Shown here: piece after piece, positions 25,310-51,278 of the stretch
How positions within the stretch are numbered: the first letter of the stretch is position 1
How the letters are laid out: every line of letters begins with the position of its first letter
Origin: Angiostrongylus vasorum
Lineage: Eukaryota > Nematoda > Chromadorea > Rhabditida > Metastrongylidae
Assembly: GCA_018806985.1 (NCBI GenBank)
Contig: JADANN010000099.1
Coordinates: 2,756,001 to 2,820,000, forward strand
Length of the DNA stretch: 64,000 nt
Direction of reading: 5' to 3'
The notes under the pieces: generated by a model
Databases searched by the model: none
What the model was told of the DNA's origin: nothing
What the model saw: only the letters and a program-made list of their open reading frames with translations
Translations under genes and position numbers: made by a program

Positions 25310-27290
25310 ACAATCACCTTAGATAAAAATGCATAAAAATAGCAGCAAATGGCAATGTTGATAGATGATACGCCAAGTAAGAATTATGAGAATATGAAAA
25401 AAAAACGAGAATCTTTCAGATAAGAACGCTGTCAAAATGGTTCATCGTCAATCCGATGAAGCGTCGAAAATGATAGATAACGGCGGTCCGCGTTTTGTCA
25501 GACTAAGCCACACCCCCTCTGCCTACAACTTGTATTAGTGGAATGTTTGCCGTATTTGTTTACATTATTGTTCTCCACTGGTTCGGTTATCACTTTGACC
25601 GTGGATCTTCCTCGCTTGAGGATTTTTGAGTGTGTGATATCAGGGGACGTCCGACGACAACGGCTGGCGCGGGAGAAGACATTGAAGTAAACAGCACTAT
25701 ACCATATAGGTACTGGAGCAACCTTTACCACCAGTTTGAAATCCACCCTAGTCATGCATACTTTCGCTTATGAATTAATAGTATATGAAAGTATACGAAA
25801 ATTGTATCATATGTGTGAGCCAGGAAGTTGCATTCCAGTGACCATGAAGAAGATAGGAGGCGGTTTGAGCTCGCTTACGCCCAGTGAGGACACTGCAGGC
25901 TCCACCTCAGTTTAAACTCCTACGATAAAAACTGGTGAACTACTCATGAGTGCTTCTCAAGAAAAAAGAGCAACAGTAAGTACAAGAAACAAGATATGTT
26001 ATTGATCCTTGCCATTGCTGGAACCGAGAGGAGGCCACGAAGTAACTCTAGCTTGACATAGAGGAATTTAAATTTAACAGTGGTGGCTTGAGTAACTGGT
26101 AGCTAATGGCACTGCAGATGACAGAGGCAACGTCAGCTACAATTGAGCTAAAGACCATTATGACTTCTATGTCAAACATAGCTATGAATAACCCAGCAGG
26201 AGTATATCAGCTTTCGGCGCAATTTTTTTCGAAAGGGATTGTGATCGACGATTAAAAAAAGATCGGAAGTAACAAATGGAACACCATTTCTGGAAAAAAG
26301 CTAAGCCGTTGTTATAAGCACGCCTTCGGAGACAAGTTCCAGGTGAAGCATTGGAACACAATTTTAGTTGCACTTGCGAGAATTTTGCACCTAAAGAACG
26401 GCTTTATTCGGTTATTGATTCCTTAATACTATTCATTCTGTGGTATATTTCCCTTCCAAAAATTTTCATTTTATCTTAGTACAAGTGAAAGCATTGACCC
26501 ATTCGATTACGAGGGCATTCAAACAAAATTCTTTCCACATATGAGTGGCACCCTAGAAATGAACCCGTGCTTCAGAGTAACACGAAAAGTGAGGAAGGAG
26601 AATAACGTGTTGAAGACATACTTGATCTTGAGATCCAAGGAAAACTTCCAACAGGACGTCGAAAAAGGACCAAGAATTTTTTTTAAAGACGACGCGATGG
26701 GGTCATTATGCACGAAGGCGGACGAAGAATGATTGCTGTTTTTTGCGTTGAGCACATCTCCAGCTTATTTTGGCTCATCTTCATACCTCTCTCTCGCCCT
26801 CTCTCTCTCTCTCTGCACTTCATTCTCGGCTTGACACCTTTCTCCGATATGACGAGCATCTGGTCAATCTCCCAGCACCGTGGGTGGTTTTCAGTTTCCA
26901 TTTGATGTTTCGACGACAATTTCAGAAGCTGTCAATGCACCCCGTCGACCGGACCACACGGAATCGACCGTGATTGAATTGGCGGTTTTTGCTGCGTGCG
27001 TGCACATCATAATCAGGAAGCTGAAAAATCTGCCGACTTGGATGATTCAGAGCTTGTTTACACGGATACTAGTTTTAAAATTGAATCCGTCACTGATTGC
27101 TTCCTTGCTTGATCGATCCTTACCACAACTCCTCAGGGACAACGTAGAGCAGTGAAATGCAGAGCGCATAAAATTTGAAAACAGCGGTGTTGTTGACACG
27201 GAATACTCTAGACTAACAGTACTTTTGAATGAAATTGTTGTTTTGTTCCCAGGGCCGAGACACTATCAACATCGAAATTTGTAATAAGTC
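25310..27290. other. No gene recognised
   Basis: Frames at 26541-26732 and 26880-27155 are open but show no known domain or consistent splice signals. Confidence 0.5.
26785..26814. repeat. (CT)n microsatellite
   Basis: About 14 CT units with one CGCC interruption. Confidence 0.9.
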
Positions 27291-27348
27291 AGTGTTTTAT
27301 TCTTGAGCAGACGCGAGGTTGTCAATAACAAAATTTCTACTTCGTAGT

Positions 27349-27386
27349 GGCTGACGTTTCGGTGGTTTCGCTTTCTCAAGAATCTG
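27349..27386 (-). ncRNA. Hammerhead-like motif 7 (diverged core)
   Basis: The minus strand keeps GAAACGTCAGCC but the CUGANGA box reads CTTGAGA and stem II is unclear. Confidence 0.35.
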
Positions 27387-27439
27387 GAAAAGTGAAACTG
27401 ACACTAAGTTTACTCATCCAAACAGAAAAAATCCAGTAA

Positions 27440-27560
27440 ATAAAGTCGCAGGGATGTTGAGATATGAGCAAAACTTGCAGCCGCTATTTGGGTTTTTGAA
27501 CCCACGATCATCCTTCCTGGAGCTCACCTGCCATCCACCGCACCAGCCGAGGAACTTGCT
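27440..27560 (-). repeat. Family D fragment
   Basis: GATGTTGAGATATGAGCAAAAC matches the left terminal part; the rest is diverged. Confidence 0.45.
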
Positions 27561-28077
27561 TCGCTCTTCTCTCACATATGTTGGAAATGATTTCATCACG
27601 TTCTCACAACTTCAGCCCTGGCATCTGAAGACACGCTGTCCGGCAGCATATCCAGAGAAAACGTAAAAACTATGGGATTGATAAGTAATGCAAAAGTCAG
27701 TCTTAGGAATTCATAAGTTAACAATCACTTGATTGGCTTAAGCTATCCTCGTTTCATTATTATTGATTGATCAATGATTATTGAAGCTAGTGTCAACAAT
27801 TTGTGCCGCAAAAACATAGTTAGACAGCATGTCTCTTTCTCTAGGAATTCGTTTGTTCCTTTGCAGTGGCCATTTACGAATTCTTGTTAAATGTTTAATG
27901 CAATCGTCTTCCTTCTCAACAACTGTCAGTGATTGGCGATTTTCTCGAGTCACGCAATTGTTGAACAGGCAAAGATGCAAATAGTGTGGTAGAAAAATTT
28001 CTGTAAAACAATATACATTGCTGAAGATGTGTGCATAAATGCTAATGTATGTGGTCCCGTAAAAAGGATAAATAATG

Positions 28078-28350
28078 CTCTCAGCGTTGATCAAACCCTG
28101 AGGGATGCGCCACGCATTCGATTTCACTAACCATCGTTGGACGTGATTGAATGCATACCTGGCCTTTACAATGAGTCACGGTGGCTTCCCAATGTATCAA
28201 GTCAGGGCTGCTATCCTTCCAGACAAGTCTAGTACCAATTTCCCGACCCCCGGAGGGATGGAGGGTTTGGTGGGCCATGGGCGCGGGGATCGATTCCACG
28301 TATGTGTTGCAGGGGTGCCTCCGACCACTGTGCCACACGCGCACCACACG
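28078..28350 (-). repeat. Family A SINE
   Basis: Well-kept minus-strand copy; head complement GGGATCGATTCCACG ... CCACTGTGCCACACGCGC. Confidence 0.75.
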
Positions 28351-28949
28351 TGGTCTGGTATGAGTTAATAAAATGCTAACATTGCTATTCGACATGTCCG
28401 GCAATTTCCAATAAGTTTTCTCATACAAATGCATCCTGGATTTTCCAAAAATTTGGAAATATCAAACATAACCCCCAAAGAGTTTTTTTCGGTGACAAAA
28501 ATTGACCTCCCAAAAGCGTTTAAGGACTTATTTAAGGGCTTACGAACTATATAGAATTATAGAAGAGACTTTGTCTGAAGCTTTACTCAGATGTGCCATT
28601 TCCGCACAGCATTCCTTCAATTCTGAACATATTCAGGACTGAAGTTTTTCGAAAACTAGGAACTAAGTCTGAAGTTTTAAACTTTCTAGCGAAAAACCGG
28701 CGCCGCAGACATGAACGATACATTACGGGACGCAATCATGTCCTACAAGACGGAATTCCGTTTGTTCAATTTGTTTCGTATTCTAAATACGAGCCTTGAC
28801 ATAAAAAAGGGAAGAAATATGTGTCGCGAACCCTACAAAATGAGGAATGGACCTTGGTAGAATAGAATGACTTGAGTCTTATAGGCAAGGAGGATCTGCT
28901 GAATCCAACAGTTTTTATTTCTGCTAATAAATCGGGAATAATTATGCTT

Positions 28950-29340
28950 GCCTCCCTAACGGTTTAGGGCTTCATCGTGGCTGTGAGGTGTTCCTCGGTG
29001 TCGGACTGCAATGTACAGCTTGAGGTATTCATCACCCTCGGCACAGTCTCCCAAGCTGAGAACGATTCCGGCGTTTCCATCAGGAATTCCAGCTAAGAGT
29101 AAACCAATATCGAGGATCCACCACCGTCCTGGTATCAAATCTACTCGCATGATGGCAAATCTTCCCTCTGATCCACAAGGGTGGTGAATGACTTGTAGTG
29201 ATGATGCAGCCTGCGGGCAGATTTTCGCCAGGCTGATCTCAGGACTCCAGGGAAGCATAATGGCTTAGGCAGAAAATCTTCGAAAAATGGAGATTATGCT
29301 GGGGCCCGCACAACCAGTGAGGGCGTGCCATTCAAGTATC
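28950..29340 (+). repeat. Family B interspersed repeat
   Basis: Full-length copy; the last 20 nt are followed by a family C tail fragment at 29405. Confidence 0.7.
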
Positions 29341-29404
29341 AAGTAAGTAGTTATGCTTGACCTGAATTAAACCACATATATCAGAAAGGGAAATTTCTGC
29401 CTAA

Positions 29405-29490
29405 GTAGGAAATGGATGGCAGATGTAGAACTATGAACCGAATGTAAGAAGTGCTGGGACCCACAAAAAACTTGAAGATTGGTCTTACGT
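29405..29490 (+). repeat. Family C repeat, tail fragment
   Basis: TGAACCGAATGTAAGAAGTG and GCTGGGACCCACA match the 3' part of the 43386 copy. Confidence 0.45.
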
Positions 29491-30339
29491 GAGAAAACAT
29501 ACTGCCCAAGTCGAGCAAACAAAAAATAGAAGCATGATCACAGTAAAACCTGGAGCGAATGTGCTGAACCATCTGAGTTATTGGCATGGGACTGTATGTT
29601 TCCACGAACATTCTTGCAAGCGATGTTTGTGATGCTTCACTGAATTGTTAAAACAACTAAAAAGCTCAGCCCTAATTGTTTCTTAAACACTACCCTGGAA
29701 ATAAAAGGACGGTCGAAAAGAAATATAATGTCTTCCAGTAGCAGGGAGGTATAGTAAGGTCAAATACTATCCGTAGTCAAGGAATGGTAGGAATTATGGC
29801 TTTTAGTTAACTATTTTGCCGACCAACATCCATCAGGATCACGGTTCTTATTCAGTCCTTCAAACCATTCATTTGTTATCTCACGGTTTCAATTCAGTTA
29901 AGATTCAATCATCGCGAGTCAAAATTGGTTTCAAGGAAAACAATGCTCTTTGTGTACGGGACCTAGGGGTTTGCATCATATTTATGGATTGAAGCACATT
30001 TCTTCAGTGGATTATTGCAAAAAATAACGACATGCGCTCACAGGTACAAAAGTTCTGATCTCCTGCCAATTTCTACCAAAAAATTGGGAATACTGCCTGA
30101 GTGACTCACGCCGACCACCTCAAAATTTACTTGTCACATGGGATATTTGATTAATCGTGGTTACGCTATTAGAAATGAGTAATATACTTATGTAGTAATT
30201 GTTGAAACTAGCATATCTACTTATTACTCGGTTATAACTAGACAAAGTGGTACAAATGACGTCTTAAAGTCACTAATCGTTGTCGCTTAGCTCTGTCTAA
30301 GAAAAGGCCATTAAAATCGTAGTGGTTTTGCATCAGTAA

Positions 30340-30610
30340 ATCTCATAGCACCGCTTATTACTTGGTAGTTCGCCACGATTCTGTTTGTTAAACTCTGACA
30401 TACAACAAAGGACAATCCTTCAGATGCGGTCATCCCAGCTAAGCAGCTCCATGCTGAAACCTTAAATTTCAGCTGTAAGTAAACCAAAACTGCCGCTCTG
30501 CCAAAATCCAGAAGCAGGATCTTCCCTCGATCCACAAATACTGGCTGTGGTGACGAGCCTGAAGACATCCCGGCCCAATAAGAAAAAAGGCCGAACCCTT
30601 TAAAAAATTA
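30340..30610 (+). repeat. Family B repeat, strongly diverged
   Basis: Weak matches: CAGCTGTAAGTAAACCAAAA, CTTCCCTCGATCCACAAATA, GGCTGTGGTGACGA. Probably an old copy. Confidence 0.4.
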
Positions 30611-31499
30611 ACCACAGGAACACTTGCGCAAGACGCTCTCATAAACAGCATTAGCCTGTCAAAAGATTAGCGAAAAGCACATTTTCTTCAAACACACACA
30701 CAAAAAAGAAGAGCCCTCGATGCTCCATTTATTGTCAATTTTTAATTGACTAGATAATAGTTTAGCATCTCTTGAACGCTATAGCCATTACTGGATGTTG
30801 AACTACGACCATTAGAGGTCCACTAGGACGACATAAGCTAAAATATCCAAAAAGCCCACTAGTAGTAAACCTGCACCTCGGTATAACTTGCAAAAAACAT
30901 TCTTGGCAACATTTTCGTCAAAAAAGGTAAAAAATGCACCATTATAAAGGTACGATGCTCTTTCTAACCTCTGGACCAGTGAAATTTGAACATATTATTT
31001 CGAATGAATTCAAATTGCTCCACGGAAGATTTAGTATCAAGACCTTCTGGTAACACTCTAGACGACTTTTCGACAGAGCCACGTGAATTTCGTGTATAAC
31101 GCCCAGACTCCTCCTCCGACTACTATTTCTATACAGATGGTTTTAAAACCGAACTAAGCTGGCTGTTGGCCCCATAAATTTAACTGAATGCAATTTCAAC
31201 AGCTAACTGCATAACATTTTATACATGGGAAGCGAGCATGGGAAGCACAGTGCTTAGAGACACAGCGTAATAATATTGTACGCACAAATTCACCGTCTCT
31301 ATCGCCAACCAGTTGAACCTAGCAGAACAAGCATCCTACTTCGCTGTAGCCGAGGAATTGGTGCCAGACTTGTTTACGCAGACCTTCGTGCCATCCCCAA
31401 ACGTTTGTGGATGCCTGTGGTGAAGAGCCAGGAACAGCCTAGTACAGCTATCCTAGATTGCAAAGGAGAACCAAGTTTTTTTCTTTACATGACCCGTCA

Positions 31500-31715
31500 T
31501 GACATCAGTTGTGCGGCAACAACATTCTCGCATTCGATTCGCTTCCCTCTCGCATTCATCGTCAACAACGGTCTTCGAACATTTCGCGTGTTGTTCCGAG
31601 CACTGCTTGGGGTTCTGTCTTCTTTATAAGTGTCGTAGAATGGTGATCGAGTTAATTCTCCTTGCAATTTTAGAGATAGTCCGGCTAAGGCGCTCCTTGT
31701 CAATTGGAGCGGAGC
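31500..31715 (+). repeat. Family E repeat
   Basis: Diverged counterpart of 4070-4245 (TCTTCGAACATTTCGCGTGT, CTCCTTGCAATTTTAGAGAT). The 117-aa frame overlapping it is not recognised and probably not a gene. Confidence 0.5.
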
Positions 31716-31989
31716 GTTGTGGAGTTTGTTTAACTAGAGCCTTTGCTTTCTAATCGACCGCAACAGTAAACACTGTGCTACACCACCAACGGGACAATTC
31801 TATTGAATCAACATTTTACATTCTTTTGTTTTGATGTGAGAGGCACATTGCGTTTCCATGAGAACTCCATGCGTTGGTCTCCACGTGACATACTCAGTTT
31901 AAGATTTATAGGAAGCGGTGAGTGTGAGAAGAAGATATTTTTGTTTTCGATAAGATTGAAATCTTGGTTCAGTACTCCCTTGCTGGTGA

Positions 31990-32098
31990 AGTCAACTTAA
32001 CGTTTCTAGGCTCTGAGGAAGGCGAAGTCCGCCGAAACGTCAGCTTCACCGTAATAAAAGGGTGAAATAACACCTCGTGTTTGCCCAGCAAGAACATA
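31990..32098 (+). mobile_element. Penelope-like element terminal fragment
   Basis: This is a hammerhead-like motif followed by AATAACACCTCGTGTTTGCC, the same border as at 13830-13855. The upstream 31810-31990 may be diverged 3' region. Confidence 0.55.
32008..32045 (+). ncRNA. Hammerhead-like motif 8
   Basis: CTGAGGA, stem II GGC/GCC, GAAA, CGTC; stem I GGCU/AGCU. All core positions are intact. Confidence 0.6.
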
Positions 32099-32339
32099 AA
32101 GAATTATTTAACCAGTGTCGAGGTTAATTGAAAGGTCGTAGGTATTAAATCAGTATGCAAAGATATTCATGAGGAAAAGCAAATCCTCTGTATGACGAAT
32201 TCGAAAAAATCAATTTAATGAAAGTAGCGGTGAGCACAAGGGGATATGAGGTAGAATAATTGGTGGAGATTCATTGGCCACGGTAGATTCTTAAAGCAAT
32301 GTTGTAACAGTAAGTAATTTACCTTATTTGCTTAGCAGT

Positions 32340-34275
32340 CATCACCTATCACCTGTACCACCCGTCGCCATGTCGATTTTCGAGTGACTCGAGCGGACGC
32401 AAATCTTCCACTTTACCCTGTCCTCTGCAAAGAAATAACCCAGTGGATTCTGCTCACTCTAGAGATTCGTTGAGCATCATATCCTTCTTATAGGCTTTTC
32501 GTGAAGGACTTTGGCCATCGCGTCGTGGTCTTCGTACTGTATATTTGAGATTCCAAGAAATCTAATAGCTAAAGGCTAATATCTATTGGTTGTCGTCCAT
32601 TCGCATTACGTGTAGTACGTGTAGGGACCCACATTGTCTTCGACTGTTTGGCGTACAGAGCGGCATCTTTGATTTTTGATCGTTGACGTAGATCGGAGCT
32701 ACGGATCTCCCAATTGAGCGAAACGGGAGACTCCTAGCATCGTCTTTTCGACTTCACGTTCAATAACATTGAGTGATCTTCTATCCTGGTTACGTAGCGA
32801 CCAGGTTTCTGACGCATACGTTAAGGCAGGAAGAATCGTAGAGTCGGTAGCAACGGAGTCGATGTTCTTCCTTCCTTTCACTACGTCCACGACGAACATA
32901 AAAAGAATCACAAGCCGCTTGCTTGCTCCTGCTCAACTCTGGAATTAAGTCGCTCGTCATGCTGAGATCTCGACCTAGGTAGACGAAGCTGGAGTATTCG
33001 GGGATATCCGTTCCGTTGAGAGTGAATGGAATGTAGGAAACCAATCCGCTTCTCATGCACATCATTTTTGCAAGATTTTCTCGAAGAACAATCTTTTCAT
33101 AGGCGTAATCAAAGTCGGCAAGCATTCGCTCTGCCTGGCTAATGCTTGGTGTTATGAGAGCGATGTGGTGAGCAAAGCGAAGATGGTTTAATTGCTGGCC
33201 ATCGATTTTAATTCCTATGCTGTCATGACACATGACGTTCTTGAGGGTGGCGGTAAATAATTTTGGGAAGATGGTATCGCCTTGCCTAACCCCTCTTTTG
33301 ACATCAATGTTAATATCGTTGTAAAAATGGTGATATTAAATCTTCACATAGCTCACGAAGAATCTTTACATGCTGACGAAGGAATCCCTGACTGTCCAAG
33401 GCTTCCATGACTGCTTCTATGTCAACTGAGTCAAAAGCTTTCTATAAATCGATAAAGGTAAGACAAAGCAGTCTCTGTTAATCTCGCAACACTTCAATGA
33501 GTCTTTTTATCGTGTGGATGTGGTCCATCGTAGTAAATCCTTTTCAAAACCCTGCTTGCTCACATGGCTGCCCTTCGTCCAGTGTCTTGTCAATGTTGTT
33601 AAGGATGACTCGAGTAAAAAGCTTTTAGACGACAGACAACAAGTAGATTGGACGATAGTTGCCTACATCGTGTAGGTCACCTTTCTTGAACAATAACACG
33701 GCCTTGTTGGCCTTCTACTGGTAGGGACCTTGCATTCAGACAGGTAACGTGTGAAGAGCCGAGCCAGTGTGTCTATGAGGACTGGCGGAAGGTTCTTTAG
33801 GTGTTCAGATCTTATTGTGTCCGGAGGACCTGGCCCTGTTCGATTTTTCACCGACGAAATGGCATGTCGGATTTCGGAAGGGAGAACCAGTGGTACAACA
33901 TATTTACCCTCCTTTATTTCATATGAGGGAAGGAGGATGTGGCTATTGAAGAGATTTGAGTAACACTAGTTCGTAAATGATTTCCTCCATTGCTTTCTGG
34001 ACGCTGTAACTGTTCCGTCTGGGCGTCGGAGTGCAAACATCTTGCGCCTGTAATTGGCGAAGCTTCGGTGGGCTTTGCAAATGTTTTTTCCAGCCTCTGC
34101 ATCTTCGACCATAACTAGTGCTATTGTCTTTTTAAGATCTTCTTATTACCTCTTTGCCGATGATCTGCAAGTTCAGGCGTGAGTTGCCATTCGCCTGTTT
34201 CTCTTGCGACTCCATGCTGGCGCATCAGGTTGTTTCTGGATACAGTCATCTCTTGGTGACTTTCGGATTCTCAGC
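32340..34275 (-). mobile_element. RTE-type non-LTR retrotransposon, degenerate (reverse transcriptase and C-terminal region)
   Basis: Read on the minus strand, pieces in several frames follow the nematode RTE order: linker before the RT near 34100-33914, RT entry (KNRTGPGPPDTIRSEHLKN, LARLFTRYLSECKVP) at 33851-33663, fingers/palm to 33300, active-site block (HLRFAHHIALITPS, SISQAERML) near 33200, then LTYASETWSLR at about 32830 and the C-terminal tail (PLESLENRHGDGWYR) to about 32345. The catalytic FADD motif reads FAHH, and stops and frameshifts break the frame, so it cannot make active enzyme. The 5' endonuclease domain is missing. Confidence 0.85.
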
Positions 34276-35399
34276 CTTCATATCGCTAACGTGAAGTGGA
34301 AAGTGATTAGATCATCTGCCAATCTACTGCTTGCTGAACTTGTTTTGTAAACGCCAAAAACAGCGAAGCGCGTGGAATGAGTGAAATGTACAACTTTTTA
34401 AAATGTCATTCATTTGCAAAGCATTATTGTCTAACAATATGATCCATTTTTCCAGTGAGAATTATTGTGATTTGCTACCCTCCATTTAAGAAGTTGTACA
34501 TCATACATGCAGAACGTCAGACACCAGTGATCGTAAGATTTCAAGACTTGCTCAGAACACCCTCTCTAGTCATTCGTTACTTGACATGCTAGCATAAATG
34601 TCGATATTTTGAACAGATTGGTACTAGGTAGCAAAGGACCACTTCAAGAAGTTTCTCTGACGCTTCCGTAGGACGCTGTTAATTCTACAAATATTTGAGT
34701 TCCATGCAAAAAAGCAAGACAATTCTATTGAAGTTGTAATCACTCTTCGTGTTGCAACCTTAAATGGTAAAATTCAGATGTAATTATTCCACCTTGCGAA
34801 TACTTCTTGTTATTCGTCAAGTAAGCATGGATCATTGTCATTCATGTGATATTGTATACAGCAGCTGAGGATGCGTTGTTTACATGGATTCTTAGAAGAT
34901 TTGCTTCTCAACCATCTGAGGGTCATGAAGTTGAGAGCAGGTTCTCTGTTCGAATTTCTATTTCGTAATCGTCGCTCATGGTGGTCGTCTGTTTCCAGCA
35001 TGATAACTATTTCTCTCTATGAATGAATACAGTTAACTGGTGTGAGGTGTCGTCAACTAGTTCATCAGAGACCGTGGTGGTTCCAGTGTGACTTCAACGG
35101 GCAGCAACTGGGACCAAGCTTTGTGGTTGTCTTTATGTCTTAGGTGGAAGCTCCAGTAATCGATTTCCGGGCTTTACTCTATTGTAGATGTGTGGATTGC
35201 TGTTTTGGCATTTGTTTCAGAAATGTCTTGAGTTATACAATCAACAGTAAGAATAATACATGGAATTTTCTCAAGATAAATCGACAGGAAGCTTGTTTCC
35301 ATTTCTGAACGTTAAAATTAGAAAACAAATTTAATAAAAGAAAAACTAAAGCCTTCCGCAAACGACTAAATCACAAAGTAGTACCCAAATCCAAGTGAA
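34276..35399. other. No gene recognised
   Basis: Lies between the RTE and PLE remnants; no homology noticed. Confidence 0.5.
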
Positions 35400-36360
35400 A
35401 AAAAACACACTGGTTCATTACTTCTCCTCTCACCCTTGCATGCAAATAGGACTCTCGTGATAGACATGTTTCGAATAGCCACAAGCATGTGCATAGGAGG
35501 AGAGCCGTGGTAAGAATCCCTGGAATTGCGCGGCGGATGGCCAATCCAGTGGCCGCGAGGCGGTAACTGCTCGGAATGGGTGTGGAAGAAATACCACGCT
35601 CCTAAACGATAGTTCTACCGAGAATAAGGTCCCGTTTATCCTACCCTTCATTTCCAACGAAGTAAGTGCAGCTATAAAATGTCGCCTAAAAAGGACTGGT
35701 CTAGAGAATTCGATAGTAATGATTGAAATACCACCGAACATTCTGAGATGCCAGGTAGTTCGCAATCGCCTGTATGACCGTCTACGTACAACTCAAAACT
35801 GCGTAATATCCTCTAACGGTAGAGACCGTGACTGCGTGAGTTCGGCTACATGGTACAAGGTTTGATGGAAAGCTTTTCTGGCACGAATACACTGGTGAAA
35901 CACGTGAGCCACTGTGCGTCCGTGTAAAGGAACATCACCGCAAAGAAATCAGAAACTTCACTGAGCAAAACTCTCGAAGCATTTTGGATGAACTCCAGGA
36001 ATCGTGAAATGAACGGCAGGGAGTAGTGTCTCATTTGCACACGAGGTCTTACACCATGTCTAAGACTGAAACGTGATAGTGGCTCATCACCCATCAGTGT
36101 GAGCTCCGTACGGTTGTTCTCCACGTGGAATCTTCGGTGGAAGACTCATAGAAAGCGATGAATCTGTAAAGAAGCTGTTTTGTTTCCATTACAACAACCC
36201 AATCGCTGGCTAATTTGCGGTTAATTAGATCTTTACAGACTCTCAAGAAGGCGATGCTGCCGAAACGTCAGCTACTGTTGTGTTGTATGTGTCTTTTATA
36301 TGGAAGTAAATGCATGGTGTACAACAACCTCGCGACACCTGAGAAAGAAAACGATGTGTC
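35400..36360 (+). mobile_element. Penelope-like element, degenerate RT C-terminus, GIY-YIG and 3' end
   Basis: Sense pieces: DMFRIATSMC, then PFISNEVSAAIK, then VRNRLYDRLRTT leading into NCV (35628-35800), matching the RT-to-endonuclease linker seen again at 63.8-64.0 kb. A heavily decayed GIY-YIG region follows, then a hammerhead-like motif at 36236-36273 and the same terminal sequence (to AACCTCGCGA) as at 25.3 and 63.1 kb. Confidence 0.7.
36236..36273 (+). ncRNA. Hammerhead-like motif 9
   Basis: CTCAAGA (G5 changed), stem II GGC/GCC, GAAACGTCAGC. It ends the 35.4-36.3 kb PLE. Confidence 0.45.
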
Positions 36361-36804
36361 TCGCTGCTACTTAACAAAGAGATACTCCCTCATCAATCAT
36401 GTACTCTTAGTCTTTCGTCATGCCTAAGTCCTGAGAAAATCTTTGTGACCAAACAATACTACTTTACCTCCTTTTCCTGTCATACACCAATTGATTCTCG
36501 CACTTTTCATGGTACCAGCAGCGTTGTGTTAATAGCCTTATGAATTAGCGCGTGACAGGAAGGAACCGTGTGTAATTGCGGACAAATCGATTTTTCGTGA
36601 GGCAATATCTTTGCTCTGTTGTGTGGTACAGTTTGATTGCCGTAGTTTTCGTCTAGTTTTTGAGAACATACGATTTCTTTTCTCGTTATTTTGGAACCGT
36701 CTACGCCTAGTGCTCTGTGTCGATGTTCGTGATGTCGTGATGTGAACTCCAACTGTCCCACGGGACCGATAAACTAGTAGTACATCTCGAAGTGAACCTG
36801 AGAA

Positions 36805-37060
36805 GCGCAGTGCTCGAACGCGCCCTGCAGTACATATGGGATCGATCCCCGTGCTTCAGTCCTACAAAGCCCTCCATCCTGCCGAGGTCGGCAAATTGGT
36901 GCCAGACTTGTCTGGGAGGATAGCAGCACTGGCTTGACACAACGGTAGACCAGAGCGAGTCGTTGTACAGGCCAGATGTGCATCCATTCACCTCCAACGG
37001 CTATTAATGAAGTCGAATGCATGGCGCATCTTTAAGAGATTGATCAACTCAAAGTGCATT
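36805..37060 (+). repeat. Family A SINE
   Basis: Head AGCGCAGTGCTCGAACGCGC and GGGATCGATCCCC; the tail is eroded. It lies 0.7 kb upstream of letm-1. Confidence 0.75.
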
Positions 37061-37746
37061 TTGGCTTTACATCTCGAAGAAATCGCCTTTAAATCAGCCA
37101 TCCTATACTGGTTGCAGTTCGCTGTACCTTTCAGGCATCTGCCGTCAACTCATTGAACAACTTAGTTAAGCGTTGACGTTTTTTTGATAACATTTCCGCA
37201 TTCACACATATTCCTGTCTCTTCGCCATCTGGAAGATTTTCCGCAGAAAATTTCTTCGACTAGTTGTAGATGTTCCTTGAGCCGACCACTCCCGATAGTG
37301 TATCACGTAGTCCAGTAACGTCAGTGGTTGTTTTTAGTCGTTTAAACGTTAAGGCAGGAGAAGAGATTAATCCTAAGTCCGTTATGTTTCGATGTAATCG
37401 AAGACTGTATCCTAAAAGTTCTGAATATTTCTACGTATTAATGATTACATAGCGCGACCAGTGCTTTTGTTTTTTGTTTTTTTTGTTTTTGCTTTTAGCC
37501 TTTTGTTCGACCACATAACACGATGTTCTTGAGTGATCTAGAAGAAATTCTGTTGTTCTTTCGAGATGTTTTACTTTTCTGCTACAGCTCTTCTACCGTT
37601 AACGTCTTGGTTCACTGAGCCGTGGTTTCCACATTGAGAGTTTCTAGACCTTTGCAAAGTTCACTGTTCAAGTAAGTGATCAAGTGGAGGAAGCAGACAT
37701 CAGAACTCGATTGCTGACGTCATATCGTCGTCACCTTCTGACGACC

Positions 37747-50751
<13,005 letters not shown>

Positions 50752-50867
50752 TAGACTGCAGTAAGATATGCTTAGGAAAGGATTATTGTGCTGTTTTATG
50801 TGATTTTCTTCAAGGAAAGGATTGTGGAGTGTTGTATTTTTATGACCTTCACACTTTATTTTGTATC

Positions 50868-50873
50868 TATAAA
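50868..50873 (+). terminator. Possible letm-1 polyadenylation signal (TATAAA)
   Basis: No AATAAA lies between the letm-1 stop (50751) and the start region of the next gene; TATAAA, a tolerated variant, is 117 nt past the stop in T-rich sequence. Choice is by position only. Confidence 0.3.
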
Positions 50874-51139
50874 GTATAGATATCTTTATACTTTACGCAA
50901 CATTTTTGGATGATAACAGTTATCTCTTATTAAGATGTACAAAGAGTTTGTAAAGTCTCGTTTATTTGTGGGGATTGTTAATTTTAGAGAACCACGTTTG
51001 ATATGGATTTAGTGGATGTGTAACCACAATTTTGTATATAACGTTTTATATTGGTTTGGTTGATTTATGTAAGGAGTATGTTGTCGTACACGCTCAAATA
51101 CTATAGACTTCATCTTCGTTATCGGATGAGAAAAAAATT

Positions 51140-51278
51140 CTTAATTTGTCTGCAGTTTTCATTTCAACAAAATGATTCTGTCGTGAAATCAGTCGTATCT
51201 CTTGATTTGCTGGTCCGAATGTTACGATTAATAAAGTTTCTTTATTTTCTCTTCTTAATTCTTCTTTTTCGTTTCGCA
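51140..51278 (+). promoter_or_regulatory. 5' end of rde-12: possible trans-splice acceptor and short uORF
   Basis: TTTGTCTGCAG ending at 51155 could accept a spliced leader. A five-codon upstream frame (ATG 51172, TGA 51184-51186) and a T-rich leader lie before the ATG at 51279. With letm-1 ending 0.5 kb upstream on the same strand, downstream-operon expression is possible but not shown. Confidence 0.3.

Noticed and set aside
31276..31629. 117-aa plus-strand frame
   Set aside because: Overlaps family E repeat DNA; no family recognised.
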